64,000 nucleotides of DNA from positions 15,105,394 to 15,169,393 of the forward strand of contig OX578280.1 of NCBI GenBank assembly GCA_951217055.1. Reading direction: 5' to 3'. Position 1 is the first letter of the stretch. The number at the start of each line of letters is the position of its first letter. Under the pieces are notes generated by a model that saw only the letters and a program-made list of their open reading frames with translations, was not told the DNA's origin and searched no databases. A program made the translations under genes and the position numbers. This document shows positions 25,246 to 36,350 of this stretch, piece by piece. This stretch comes from Gerris lacustris (lineage: Eukaryota > Arthropoda > Insecta > Hemiptera > Gerridae).

Positions 25246-26210
25246 TTGATATAAAAAGACTAGATGTCTTTAATCCCTTCTAATAATGTACCTTTTCTAA
25301 AATTAAATAGATTCAGTTACTTTTAAGTTCTAGAACCAGAGAGCTGAAGAGTATATTAATAACTTGAATTTTTAAGTACAATCAAATATATATACACAGT
25401 GAAAATGTTAACAACAGGTTTAAGGATGTATTTCTCTATTTATGTAGTCTATTTTTAGAATATTAATAGAAAATTCGAGATAAATTTTGAATTTCCTCAG
25501 GTGGAAATTTATACTGCTAGGAAGAGCACTTCTTTGAAATAAATAATTAGTAAACTATCATCTTTGCTACTACATATTTAATATAGTTTGCTTTAAAGAG
25601 CTGCTTCTAGGGTAGATTTTAAAGAAATTAAAATAAGTTTAGAGGTGTAATATCTACGAGCGCCATCTTGTAACTTGTAAATATTAAAATAGTTTTCTCT
25701 GATCCCTTAAAGTTTTATGATTAATTAAACTACTAACTATGAAACATCATACTCCGGAAAATCTATCTAAGCAAAAAAATGACCTTAAATTATATTATTA
25801 TATAGTCTTGTATCCCCAACAATTATCAGATTTTGCTTAATTTTATATTGTAAGAGTAATTGTTCTAGTTTTTTAGTACTTTTATACTTTTAATTAATGC
25901 TTTTCTAGTTATACATTTTAAAACCTGCAGAGTTGGGTATACTTGAGCGTCCAAAAATCTGCCAGATTTAATATTTTGGAGAAAATTTCAGCTGAGAAAT
26001 AGTTAACTCGTTTGTAAGGACTCATTGCATGTTGAGGGCCAATCATTAATAACTTGTAATTTTATAGTTGCTATTTTACGTTCATCAGCATCTGAAGAGT
26101 CAGGTTTTAACACTGCGTCTTTACTCTTTAGGGTCTCTCAGTTTTTAAGTCTAGGAGTCAATTTGTAATGAGTTAATGGATCCCTGAAATTTGTTCTAAA
26201 AACCAATACT
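25246..26210. other. Unassigned AT-rich region
   Basis: No recognisable gene or repeat. Confidence 0.5.
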
Positions 26211-26750
26211 TATTAGTTGCAGTCTCCTTCAAAAAATCTAAATTTATTGGCTGTTCCCATGATGTTTAAATAAGGATTGAATACGGGTTGAATAAAATTG
26301 TTAGATCCTAATTGTCCATGGAAACCTAGATTCAATACTGATTGAATACGATTTAGATCCAGATACGATACACTAAATCTTCTGGGATCGAGTTTCATGG
26401 AAACACCTGAATTCAATCTTGACATGCGCAGAGTGTGGGTGTGAGCGCCCCTAGCGTGTTTTGTAGGAAATGTAGTCTTTTATTTGTCATTTTCATAGTT
26501 TTGTTGTTAAAACCTTATAAATACAAACACAACAAATCTGGTTATAAAAGGCGAAGGTTAAAAAATTATTTATAACCTTTATCAGGGTAACCTAGTAAAA
26601 GTTGTTTTTGGTTTTTCTTTATCGGCTTATTTTGTATTGGAAAATATTGAATACGGATTGAATACAACTCATGAAAACACCTAGCTTGTTAAATCCCAAA
26701 TCTGGATTCAATCCGTATTGAAACAACATGGAAACGTATTAAGTATATGT
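26211..26750. repeat. Imperfect inverted-repeat region around GGATTGAATAC motifs
   Basis: TTGAATACG-type blocks occur in both orientations (about 26,272, 26,342, 26,648, 26,658, 26,715) together with CATGGAAAC motifs (26,318, 26,395, 26,728). This suggests one or two decayed inverted-repeat elements, but I cannot set ends. Confidence 0.4.
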
Positions 26751-27488
26751 TTAAACTAAGTAGCACTAAGTCTGGAACAGTCAATAATAATTCATAAGCA
26801 CAAATATATATACTTGGAATCTGGTTTATAATTTTTGAACCGATAAATAATACAAGACAACAAATTATTATTTTAATAATATTTTGTATTTTATCCGACA
26901 AACAATTTTCTGCTGCATGAATTTAATAATTTATTATTATTATTTTGCTTTCATATTTTTTTCTGATTTGATTTTTCATATAAATGATTGATACTGGGTT
27001 GTTGTTGTAGGAAGGTTACCCTTGTCCGTATGATCGCTTTATATTCATGCCAAACTATAAATCCTCCACTCCACCAACCCCTCTCAGTTTATCAACTTCC
27101 GTCACTTATGATAAATGAATATATGCGAAAGAATTACAAGGACCTTCTGTATAGGTTCCGCATACTAACTCTATATTTCCTTAGCTGTTACACAATGCCT
27201 GAATATTCCAATGACTTCTTGAAAGTTCAATCAGGGTATAATAATAATAGTAAACAAGTAAGGCGCGCTTCACGTAAGAACGTGAGGCGGTAATCGCCGG
27301 TTTCTGTACGATTAAGTTAAAGTTATTAAGTGTAACATTTTAATAATTGCATATACTTTTTATACACTTCAAGACCTTGAAATTGATGTGTAACATGTCA
27401 TGGTAGCTAAAAACTTTTATTTAGTTAGACAGACAAACAGACAGAGCCGTTATAGGTTTTCTTTTGGTACTTCGTGCAGAAAGCTTAA
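26751..27488. other. Unassigned region
   Basis: A 101-codon frame at 26,988-27,293 has no recognisable domain and is not called. GACAGACAAACAGACAG at about 27,428 resembles the tract common in other repeats here. Confidence 0.4.
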
Positions 27489-27600
27489 ATAGTCTGCCAC
27501 TTAGTGTAGCACATAGCGTCCTCGCGTCTTATTTTGAATACTTTAATGACTTTAGGCTTTTACATGCTATTATTGTCAATTAATACAAAGACATAGTCTA
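27489..27600 (+). repeat. 5' fragment of dispersed repeat family G
   Basis: AGTCTGCCACTTAGTGTAGC followed by ACATAGCGTCCTCGCGTCTT matches the first part of the copy at 43,964. The rest of the repeat is absent. Confidence 0.55.
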
Positions 27601-27745
27601 TCCATGTAAAATAACTTGTTTATTTATAGAAGCAGCTTTCTTATCTAAGTAGGGTTCAGCACATCTAGAACCATATAGGAGCGCCGCTGATCAAGGTTAA
27701 GGAGCCGATGCGACTTCCAAAATAAAAGTGGGATATATATAATTA

Positions 27746-30063
27746 CTAGCCGGATCGGTGCGCTTCGCGCACCTTATCCGTCTAGAAGTTGGCGCTGTGT
27801 GTAAATAATAATTAATATATCTTTATTGTTACATAATTTCGTATTTTAGGAAAAGTAGGTTATATTATTTTTTTTTGCATTTTCAATTATTCCATTTTAT
27901 CCTGCATTCAATTATTTAATTTTATTCTACATTCAATTTTCAATTTTAGTTACAATAAGTCTATGTAACAAATTTAAGATCTTTAAATCCACTGGAAGCT
28001 AAGATAATAGTATCTGATTAAATCCAAGATGGTGGCCATATGTTGAAGTGAAAGTACCTTTAATTTTCTTCTTTAGCTACCATAGGTCTATGTACAAAAT
28101 TTCAGATCTCTAGGTCCACTGGAAGCTTAGATAATAGAATGTGAATAAATCCAAGATGGCGGCTATAATTCAATATGGTGGCCATATATCGAACGCAAAA
28201 TGGCCGTACTTATCTATTTATGGTACACTCTACCTATGTACCAAATTTCAAATCTCTAGGTCAATGGGAAGTAGGAGAATTACTGATGAAAAAATCCAAG
28301 ATGGCGGCTATAATTCAAAATGGCGGCTATATATCGAAATCAAAACACCTGAACTTTTCTATTTATGGTACACTCTACCTATGTACCAAATTTCAAATCT
28401 TTAGGTCAATGGGAAGTAGGAGAATTACTGATGAAAAAATCCAAGATGGCGGCTATAATTCAATATGGCGGACACATATCGAAATCAAAATGGCCGCACT
28501 TTCCTATTTATGGTACACTCTATCTATGTACCAAATTTCAAATCTCTAGGTCAATGGGAAGTAGGAGAATTTTTGATGATCAGTCACTGTCACTCTTAGT
28601 TTTATATATATACTAGCCGAATTGGCACGCTTTGCGTGCCTTATTCGTCTAGAAGTTGGCGCTAGGTGTAAAAAATAATTTAAACAATATAAGTAATATA
28701 TCTTTTTTATTAAATAATTTTGTATTTTAGTGCAATTAGTTTATATTATTTTTTATTGCTAATTTTTAAACATTTTATCTCAATTAAATATATGACCTGC
28801 TTTTTTTTATATAAAATATATTTTTCATTATAAATGAATTTAACCATAAGTTTTTATATTTCCTACATATTTACTTGGCACTAACTATGTGGATAATGTA
28901 TTTTGTTTAACAGTGTAATTTTTTTTTATTTAATAATATTATTGCATCAGAAATGAAATCTTAACTCATAAAACTGTTGTTGGTAAAAGTTTTGTATGTC
29001 TTAGTTTGTTAGTTCACCGCTAGAATGCGTTTGAAGTTTAGTTTCTAAATGAAGTTCCTTAGGGCATGGCACAAACAATATTTTAATGCTTTTAGTAATT
29101 TTTCAGCAGAATTTAATTAGTTTTCAGCAAATTTGCTTCATGGAAAGTCTGTTCGGAAAAAATCCGCAAGTTATTTTATTTGTTTTGTCATATCCCAAAT
29201 ATTTACAATCCTTCATTTTGACAGATTTCAAATTTAAGATTTTTTATTAAGAGGTAAACAGTGAATGACAGCGAAAAAGAATAAGTAAACCAATTAAACA
29301 AAGAAGATAAATAATTGAATATGAAGATAAATTAATTGAATTAAAAAACGTAGTATATATAAAGTTCTTTTTATCTTGTTATTTTATACATATATCTATA
29401 TTTGATTAATTTATATTTTTATTTTTCTATACACTTTATTCTTTTATTGCCGCGCCGTATCAAAAACTGTCAAAATGTGTCAAAAATAAACAAAACAATG
29501 CACCCCCCCCCCCCCCCCACAAAGACTAACCCAAGCCTTTCTCAAAGTCTTCTCTCATTGGTTGGTCATATTATGTCAAATTAAACACCAGAAAACTGAT
29601 GTAGAAAGCTTGTCGCCAAGAGTAACGGCTACAATTAGACTAACTCAACCAAAAATTCACGGAACTAAAAAAAAAATCAAAACAATCAAATGCGCAGCAG
29701 TCTATCGAATAAAAAATCCTTACTCTGCTGAGCAGCAGCAGTGGTTTATTCATTCATCGAATATTATCAAAATTGGTATTGTTGTAAAGGTCTCGATAAG
29801 AGCAGTAAAAAATTATTAATTAGTTTTTCATTTAAATTATAATCTAAAAAACCAATTCGGAAAAACAGATTACTGATGAAAAAATCCAAGATGGCGGCTA
29901 TAATTCAAAATGGCGGCTATATATCGAAATCAAAACACCTGAACTTTTCTATTTATGGTACACTCTACCTATGTACCAAATTTCAAATCTCTAGGTCAAT
30001 GGGAAGTAGGAGAATTTTTGATGATCAGTCACTGTCACTCTTAGTTTTATATATATAGATAGA
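27746..30063 (-). mobile_element. Non-autonomous Helitron H2, interrupted by H1
   Basis: On the minus strand the 3' end is a GC-rich hairpin (GGTGCGC / GCGCACC) followed by GATCCGG and CTAG at 27,746-27,749, then T, as expected for Helitrons, which insert between A and T. The body (27,750-28,612) holds tandem units with AAGATGGCGGC and ACCAAATTTCAAATC. The 5' end is split: TATATATATAAAAC lies at the H1 junction (28,612 downward) and the missing TCTA lies at 30,060-30,063 on the far side of H1. No protein is encoded; mobility needs RepHel in trans. Confidence 0.8.
28613..30059 (-). mobile_element. Non-autonomous Helitron H1, inserted in the 5' tip of H2
   Basis: Minus-strand 5' end TCTATATATATAAAAC at 30,059; 3' end hairpin GGCACGC / GCGTGCC then AATTCGG and CTAG at 28,613-28,616. 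Both ends are homologous to H2, but 28,680-29,860 is unrelated and includes a C run (29,499-29,518) and a plus-strand 85-codon frame with no known domain (29,562-29,819). The insertion point is A|T within the TCTA|TATA start of H2. The unrelated middle could be captured DNA, which Helitrons often carry; this is inference. Confidence 0.8.
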
Positions 30064-30223
30064 TATGTGTGGACTACGACAAAATTAGTTAGTAAACCAA
30101 AATTCAAGTTGATGTTAGTCAACCGTAGTTTTTTTTTGTTTTTTTTAAAGAATTTTCCAAGATTAAATTGAATATTTATTCGCTATTGAATACGGTGAAA
30201 TCTCAAAACTTATGCACCCTTTA

Positions 30224-30745
30224 GTCCTGGAGATAGCGTGCAAAAAATTAACTGACTAACATCAAGCTAGAATTTTGTGTATAATTAAATCTTTTGGTGC
30301 TTTTTAAGAATAAGTGGTCGGCTAAGTTCGTTTGTGGGACATAGCTTGGCAATAGGCAAAAAACAAACAGGCGGAGAGCGGCCATGTCCCGCCCTTTTTG
30401 GTGGACAATGTGATTTTCATGTTCCTGAGTATGAAATTGGTAATTAGTTAGTCAAATATTACTCCAAATCAAAGAGATCACCTATTAAGTGATAAACTAC
30501 CATTAATTTGATTTTTGGTCTACTAACTAATTTCGTTCTCAGGATCATTAAAATCACATTGTCTACCAAAACATGACATGGCTACTCTCCACCGGTTTGT
30601 TTATTTTAAAATGCCTCTTGCCAAGCTATGTCCCACAGACGAACTTAGCCGACCACGTATTCTTAAAAGGTACCAAAAGAATAAGTTATACACAAAATTC
30701 TAGCTGGATGTTAGTTAGACACTTATTGCACGCTATCTCCTGGAC
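30224..30745. mobile_element. Palindromic TA-flanked MITE, family P, 522 bp
   Basis: Starts GTCCTGGAGATAGCGTGCAA and ends TGCACGCTATCTCCTGGAC with TA on both sides (30,222-30,223; 30,746-30,747). Shorter than relatives because of small internal losses on the left arm. The upstream flank 30,110-30,223 matches 23,500-23,627, and a stray piece of the family interior lies at 30,077-30,120. Confidence 0.85.
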
Positions 30746-30805
30746 TAATAGTTTAGCCAACTAGTTTCGTAAAATTTATTTACATCATCAGTGTATGTAC
30801 TAGAC

Positions 30806-31577
30806 CATTGGTTCCTAAAGTGGGGGGCGCGCCCCCCAAGGGAGGCGTGAAGGGAAGTCAAGGGGGGCGTGGGACCTCGAGAACAAGATAGCTTTGCCGT
30901 CCGAACGTCTAATGCGATTATATAAATAACCAAATATCAATCCAGATGATATTGAGAACCTCACTGACGAATTCAACAGATACTTTCCTAACACATGTGA
31001 TGGCAACATTTACAGATTAACAATGGATCCTTTCAGTGTCAACATAGATTCCCTGCTTGAAACACTTCAAGGACAAGCTTTAAGAAATAAAAAAGGTTCT
31101 GCTGCCGATTTTGATAAAATGGACAAATCATCGTTTTGGGTTAAGTATTACAAAGTGTACCCCAGTATATCACAGCAATCTCTTCGATTGTATTTACCTT
31201 TTTCAAGCACTTATTTGTGCAAAAAAGATTTTTCAGCACTTGTTGCAATAAAAACAAAGTATCGTGGCAAACTTGATGTTGCTGTGCTTGATTTTCGTTG
31301 TGCACTTTCTAATACTCATCCAAGAATAGGGATTCTTGTAAAAAATACTGCAAGCTCATCCATCTCATAAGATCCCATAAGATCATCTGTAATAAGATTA
31401 ACTTGTAATGTTATAAAAAAGAAAGTAATACAAATATATGAATGGGTATTCATTGTAATAATAGTTTATTTATTTTTTTCATTATCTCATAAAATTGTGT
31501 AAAGGGGGGGGGGGGGGGCGTGGGAAGATTTTATCATTACTTTGGGGGCTTGGTAAAAAAAACTTTGGGAACCCCTG
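30806..31577 (+). mobile_element. hAT element with exact 8-bp target duplication
   Basis: TACTAGAC occurs directly before (30,798-30,805) and after (31,578-31,585) the element. The ends are imperfect inverse copies, CATTGGTTCCTAAAGT on the left and ACTTTGGGAACCCCTG on the right, of the CAG.GGTTCCCAAA type common in hAT elements of the ZBED5/SCAND3-like group. G-rich tracts lie inside both ends. The element is only 772 bp and encodes just the tail of a transposase, so it is non-autonomous. Confidence 0.92.
30930..31370 (+). pseudogene. hAT transposase C-terminal relic (ZBED5/SCAND3-like)
   Basis: An open stretch of 146 codons follows a stop at 30,927-30,929; the first ATG is at 31,023 (115 codons). 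The 31 codons before it also read like the family (NLTDEFNRYFP), so the frame is the tail of a longer gene rather than a gene starting at that ATG. Near the end, YLPFSSTYLCKKDFSAL followed by IKTKYRGKLDV and ALSNTHPRI is the hAT dimerisation region as seen in ZBED5/SCAND3/FAM200-like transposases. The DNA-binding BED finger and the catalytic RNase H-like core are missing, so it cannot catalyse transposition. Whether the tail is still translated is unknown; the frame has no internal stop over this length, which fits a fairly recent deletion derivative. Confidence 0.75.
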
Positions 31578-31756
31578 TACTAGACTATAGTAGACTTAAA
31601 ATCCTAACACGGTTAAGTTTGAAACGGGTACGATCTAGGAAACATTTAGTTCCTACAGCTAGAATCAAATTTTCAAATAATAATTATACTTTAAGGCATA
31701 ATATTAATAGATTTCTTAAGGTTCTAATGTTCTTTTTGTAGAACTCCATAATAAGG

Positions 31757-32018
31757 TTTAAAGAATGGACTTTAGTTCTACCATAGTTTTTTTTTTTTTT
31801 AAAAAAGCAATATATTTCGGGTGTTACTCCATCATCAGGCACAAAAACAAAGACTACATAACTAGATTGCACTTAAAAATAAAATTTGAAATATAAATAA
31901 CATCTAATATCTCTATAAAAATCACAATAAACACAGTACACAAGTATAGGTTAAGGTTATGATAAGATAAACTTATAAGAAATAAGACCTATGGTAGAAC
32001 TAAAGTCCATTTTTTAAA
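31757..32018. mobile_element. 262-bp inverted-repeat element with hammerhead-like motif
   Basis: The left end, TTTAAAGAATGGACTTTAG followed by TTCTACCATAG, is matched by its inverse at 31,988-32,018 with one or two mismatches. On the minus strand at about 31,811-31,840, CTGATGA, a short GG/CC pair and CGAAA occur in hammerhead-core order. AT-rich interior, no coding capacity. No clear target duplication. Confidence 0.6.
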
Positions 32019-32700
32019 CCGCATAATATTAATTAAGTTTTTTAAATAGTTCTCCTAAACCATATTTAATAGTTGATATTTTTTATTTTCACCAAAGAAT
32101 AATATTTAATAGCTGATAAAGAAAATAAGTTTTCCTGATATAAGATTAAGGGTAAGTTCTTTTTTTATCTCAGATTTTCCATCGAAGGGTAAAAAAAAAT
32201 ATTTTTCAAGCCCTAGCCTCTGGGCTGGTCTGCCTTTCAGATAAGATATCAGAAGGGATCTGAGCCACGCACCATAAATAAAACCTCCAATGCCCTTTTT
32301 TTCTCTCCAGGATATAAACCGAAGCGATTTTCCCTTTTTTTCAGGCTTTGGTTACTCAATCCAGTCACACACGAGGGTCTATATATAAAATATATAGGCA
32401 AGGGGATGTTTCAAGAAATAAGACTTCCAATAAGCTTAAAAGGGCATTTTAATTGAAATTTGTTGTTTGTTATTTTTTCCCATCCAAGATATCAGCAACA
32501 AAGTCTTCATATCTTCAGTATAGGCCTTTCAGTTTTTTTTTCCAGAAATAAAAATAATTGTTTCCTTAAAAACCCTACTCCATAGATAGAGCGGTTTATT
32601 TTTAAAGATATAACAATGCTGAGAATTTAGTTTGGTCACATATTAAATTGATATATTTATTTGCAATATTTTGATGAAATGATAAATAATGTAACTATAG
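32019..32700. other. Unassigned region
   Basis: Pyrimidine/purine-rich stretches, no recognisable gene or repeat boundary. Confidence 0.5.
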
Positions 32701-32701
32701 T

Positions 32702-32772
32702 CAGGACATGGCGCCCGCCCAGTTATCACTAAGTCGAGGCGACTCGAGGTCGTGGGTTCGATCCCGTGAAAT
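32702..32772 (+). repeat. tRNA-like / SINE-head relic
   Basis: GGTTCGATCCC at 32,755-32,765 matches the RNA polymerase III B-box consensus, and GGCGCCCGCCCAGTTATC about 45 bases upstream stands in the A-box position. The T-stem does not pair perfectly and no full cloverleaf forms by eye, so a functional tRNA is unlikely. Confidence 0.4.
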
Positions 32773-32800
32773 AATACTCTGAATAGATAACTACTGCTAC

Positions 32801-33638
32801 AACATCAAGCTAGAATTTTGAGTATAAGCTAATCTTTTGGTGTTATAATGTAATATTTTACGTTATATTATCATTTTAATAATTGAGCAGTGTCCCGACG
32901 ACGACGCACCTCGAATTGATTTGTTATTAGTAAGCTAAGGAAACGACATTTATTCCAATAAAAATAAATGTTTGTTTTGATTTGTTGGTCTTTAAATAGA
33001 TATAATAACATCTAAATTAATTTACTTAATTTTTCTTTTTTCTAAATATTAAATTAACCTAGTTTCCACTGGATTAACGGCTCGTTATTATATATTATAT
33101 TATTATTATATATTATATTATTATAATATTATAATGATATATTATTATTATCATTATATATATTATATTATATATTTATATTAAAGGAAAAAAAAAAAAA
33201 AAAAAAAAAAAAAAAACGGTGGAGAGCAACCTTGTCCCGCCCACCCGTTTTGGTGGACAATGTGATTTTCATTGTCACAACACAAAATTACTAAGTAGAC
33301 AAAAATTAAAGTTGATTTTAGTTTGTCACTTGTTAGGTGACCGCTTTGATTTGAAAGTAACTAACCTGTCAAGTGTCAAACTAACACCATCGTTAGTTTG
33401 CCTAGTTGTCGACTAACTAATTTTGTACTTAGGATCAGGAAAATCTCACTGTCCACCGAAATAGGCGGGACATGGCTGCTCTACACTGGTTTGTTTCTTT
33501 CAAATTCCTATTGCCAAGCTATGTCCCGCAGACCAACTTAACCGACCACATATTCTTAAAAGACACCAAAAGATTAACTTAAACACAAAATTCTAGCTTG
33601 ATTTTAATCAGATCTTTGCACACTATCTCCAGAACTAC
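32801..33638. mobile_element. Family P MITE, decayed copy split by an AT-rich insertion
   Basis: ACATCAAGCTAGAATTTTGA at 32,801 and AATCTTTTGGTG at 32,830 are from the left arm; the left terminus is gone. 32,842-33,216 is unrelated: TAT/ATA repeats and a 33-base A run. 33,217-33,638 resumes with CGGTGGAGAGCAACC and continues to TTTGCACACTATCTCCAGAAC at the right end. Confidence 0.7.
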
Positions 33639-33639
33639 T

Positions 33640-34271
33640 CCAAAACTTCGAAATATCTGACAAATATAAATCACTGGACGAAGTAATTATCTACATTTTT
33701 ATATGAGAAAATTAAGCAAGAGTTTTTTATCGGACAGACTTTTTTTCTTGCTCTTTGTACTCATAATAATGTACTAAAAAGCCTTAAAAGAAAAAAAAGA
33801 GAAAATGTTTTCAAAAAAGAAATATATAAGACAGCAACTTATAAGAATCTAAAAATAAAAAGACGTGGTTGAAGAAAAATAATATGTATAAAGTAAAAAC
33901 CGCACAAAGAAAATAAAAAAAAGAAGGTCGTTACGATTCATGAAGTTACATCTTCTTCAAATATTCCCTTCTTTTTCTTAACTCTCGTTATTTTGAAACG
34001 GGCAAGAAATGGCCTTTGCCAAAATACCATTGCAAGAGGGAGAGAAAAAAAGGACAAAAACAGAACTACTAACTTAAACTACTTTGTCCAAAAAAAAAGT
34101 CCCTTCTTTATTTCCAAGGAGAAAAAATAAAGAGAGAGTAGAGAAAACTTTGTTTTCGTTTCTCAAGATCCTCTTTTCCCTACTTTATCCTAAAAAAAGA
34201 ACATTTTTAAGAAGTGTTCTTTTCTTAAGCGTTTCACTTTGTTAAAGAGAGCGCAAAAATTCCAAATTTAC

Positions 34272-34337
<66 letters not shown>

Positions 34338-34540
34338 ATACAAAGAAAATACTCTTTATTTTCTGCTAGGCGCAAAAGAGTTCCTCTTTTCTCTTCCTTT
34401 TAGTAGAAGGAAAGAAGAAAAATTACCGTAGAAAAGAAAAAAAGAAAAGAAATTCTTATTACAGTTTTCTTGGTTATTTTTTTAGGAGTATATGCACCGT
34501 GAAATTGAATATAAAGAGTTTAACTTTTGACTGGGATTAA
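33640..34540. other. A-rich unassigned region with a (TA)n tract
   Basis: Long purine-rich stretches; a (TA)n run of about 59 bp at 34,275-34,333. No gene seen. Confidence 0.6.
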
Positions 34541-36350
34541 ACAGATGCTTATGTTTGACATGTACTTGACGTATAACTGACAACACTGACACATACAGTT
34601 AGTTCTTACAATTGTTTTTACATTTGTGTTCAGATAAAAATTTACGTTAGCAGATATAGTTATCGCATTTTAGGCTACTTTAAGTACTAACGTGTTTTCT
34701 GTATATTTAACAATGTCAAACATTAAATAGTTTATTAAACAGAGGTTTACATCAAGCGTTATACAGTTTATTAAACATATGTTTATATCAAGCGTTATAG
34801 TTTATTAAACAGATGTTTATATCAAGCGTTATAGTTTATTAAACAGATGTTTATATCAAGCGTTATAGTTTATTAAACAGATGTTTATATCAAGTGTTTG
34901 ATCATTTATTTAACAGATGTTTATATCAAGTGTTTGATCATTTATTAAACAGATGTTTATGTTTGACATGTAAATGACAGACAACTGATAATTGGGTTCA
35001 GATAAAAATGTACATTAGTAGATTTAGTTATCGTATTATAAAATAATTTTAGTACTAAAGTGTTTTCTGTGTATTTACCTATGTCATAGATTAGATAGTT
35101 TATTTAACATAATATGTTTATGTCAAGCGTTATACAGTTTATTAAACAGATGCTTATGTCAAGTGTTAGATAATTTATTAAACAGATGTTTATGTCAAAC
35201 ATTAGATAGTTTATTAAACAGATGTTTATATCAAGCGTTATACAGTTTATTAAATAGATGTTTATATCAAGTGTTAGATAATTTATTAAACAGATGTTTA
35301 TGTCAAACATTAGATAATTTATTAAACAGATGTTTATGTCTGACATGTACGTGACAGATAACTGATAATTGGGTTCAGATAAAAATGTACATTAGTAGAT
35401 TTATTATTATAGAATACTTTTAGTACTAAAGTGTTTTCTGTGTGTTTAACTATGTCAAACATTAGATAGTTTATTGAACATATGTTTATGTCAAGCTTTA
35501 TATTGTTTATTAAACAGATGCTTATGTCAAGTGTTAGATAGTTTATTAAACAGATATTTATGTCAGGCGTTAAATAGTTTATTAAACAGATGCTTATGTC
35601 AAATGTTAGATAGTTTATTAAACAGATATTTATGTCAGGCGTTAAATAGTTTATTAAACATGTTTATGTCAAGCATTTGGTAGTTTATTTAACAGATGCT
35701 TGTGTCAAGCGTTTGATAGTTTATTAAACAAATGTTTATGTCAAGCGTTTGATACTTTATTAAACAGATGCTTATGTCAAGTGTTAGATAATTTATTAAA
35801 CAGATGTTTATGTCAAACATTAGAGATAGTTTATTGAACATTATGTTTATGTCAAGCGTTAGATAGTTTATTAAACAGATATTTATGTCAGGTTTTAAAT
35901 AGTTTATTAAACAGATGTTTATGTCAAGCATTTGATAGTTTATTAAACAGATGCTTATGTCAAGTGTTAGATAATTTATTAAACAGATGTTTATGTCAAA
36001 CATTAGAGATAGTTTATTGAACATTATGTTTATGTCAAGCGTTTGGTAGTTTATTTAACAGATGCTTATGTCAAGCGTTAGATAGTTTATTAAACAGATG
36101 TTTATGTCAAGCGTTAGATAGTTTATTAAACAGATGTTTATGTCAAGCGTTTGATAGTTTATTAAACAAATGTTTATGTCAATCGTTGGATAGTTTATTA
36201 AACATAAGTTTATGTTAAGCGTTGGATAGTTTATTAAACAAATGTTTATGTCAAGCGTTAGATAGTTTATTAAACAGATGTTTATGTCAATCGTTGGATA
36301 GTTTATTAAGCAGATATTTATGTCAGGCGGCGTTGGATAGTTTACGAATT
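34541..36350. repeat. Composite minisatellite: 34-37-bp units with a longer interspersed unit
   Basis: The core unit TAGTTTATTAAACAGATGTT followed by TATGTCAAGCGTTAGA repeats about 40 times, often with an exact 36-bp step (36,072 to 36,108). Three times (about 34,555, 34,965 and 35,340) a longer unit of about 110-170 bp interrupts, recognisable by CAGATAAAAATGTACATTAG and GTACTAAAGTGTTTTCTGTG. Because 36 is divisible by three and the unit lacks stops, open frames of a 12-residue repeat occur on both strands; I regard these as by-products. Confidence 0.92.

Noticed and set aside
26988..27293. 101-codon open frame as a host gene
   Set aside because: No known domain, AT-rich codon pattern like its surroundings and no supporting splice or promoter signal.
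32702..32772. Functional tRNA gene
   Set aside because: A good B box, but the T-stem and acceptor do not pair well by eye; kept only as a SINE-like relic.
35104..36024. Repeat proteins in the minisatellite
   Set aside because: Open on both strands because a 36-bp unit has no stop; no start or conservation pattern favours coding.
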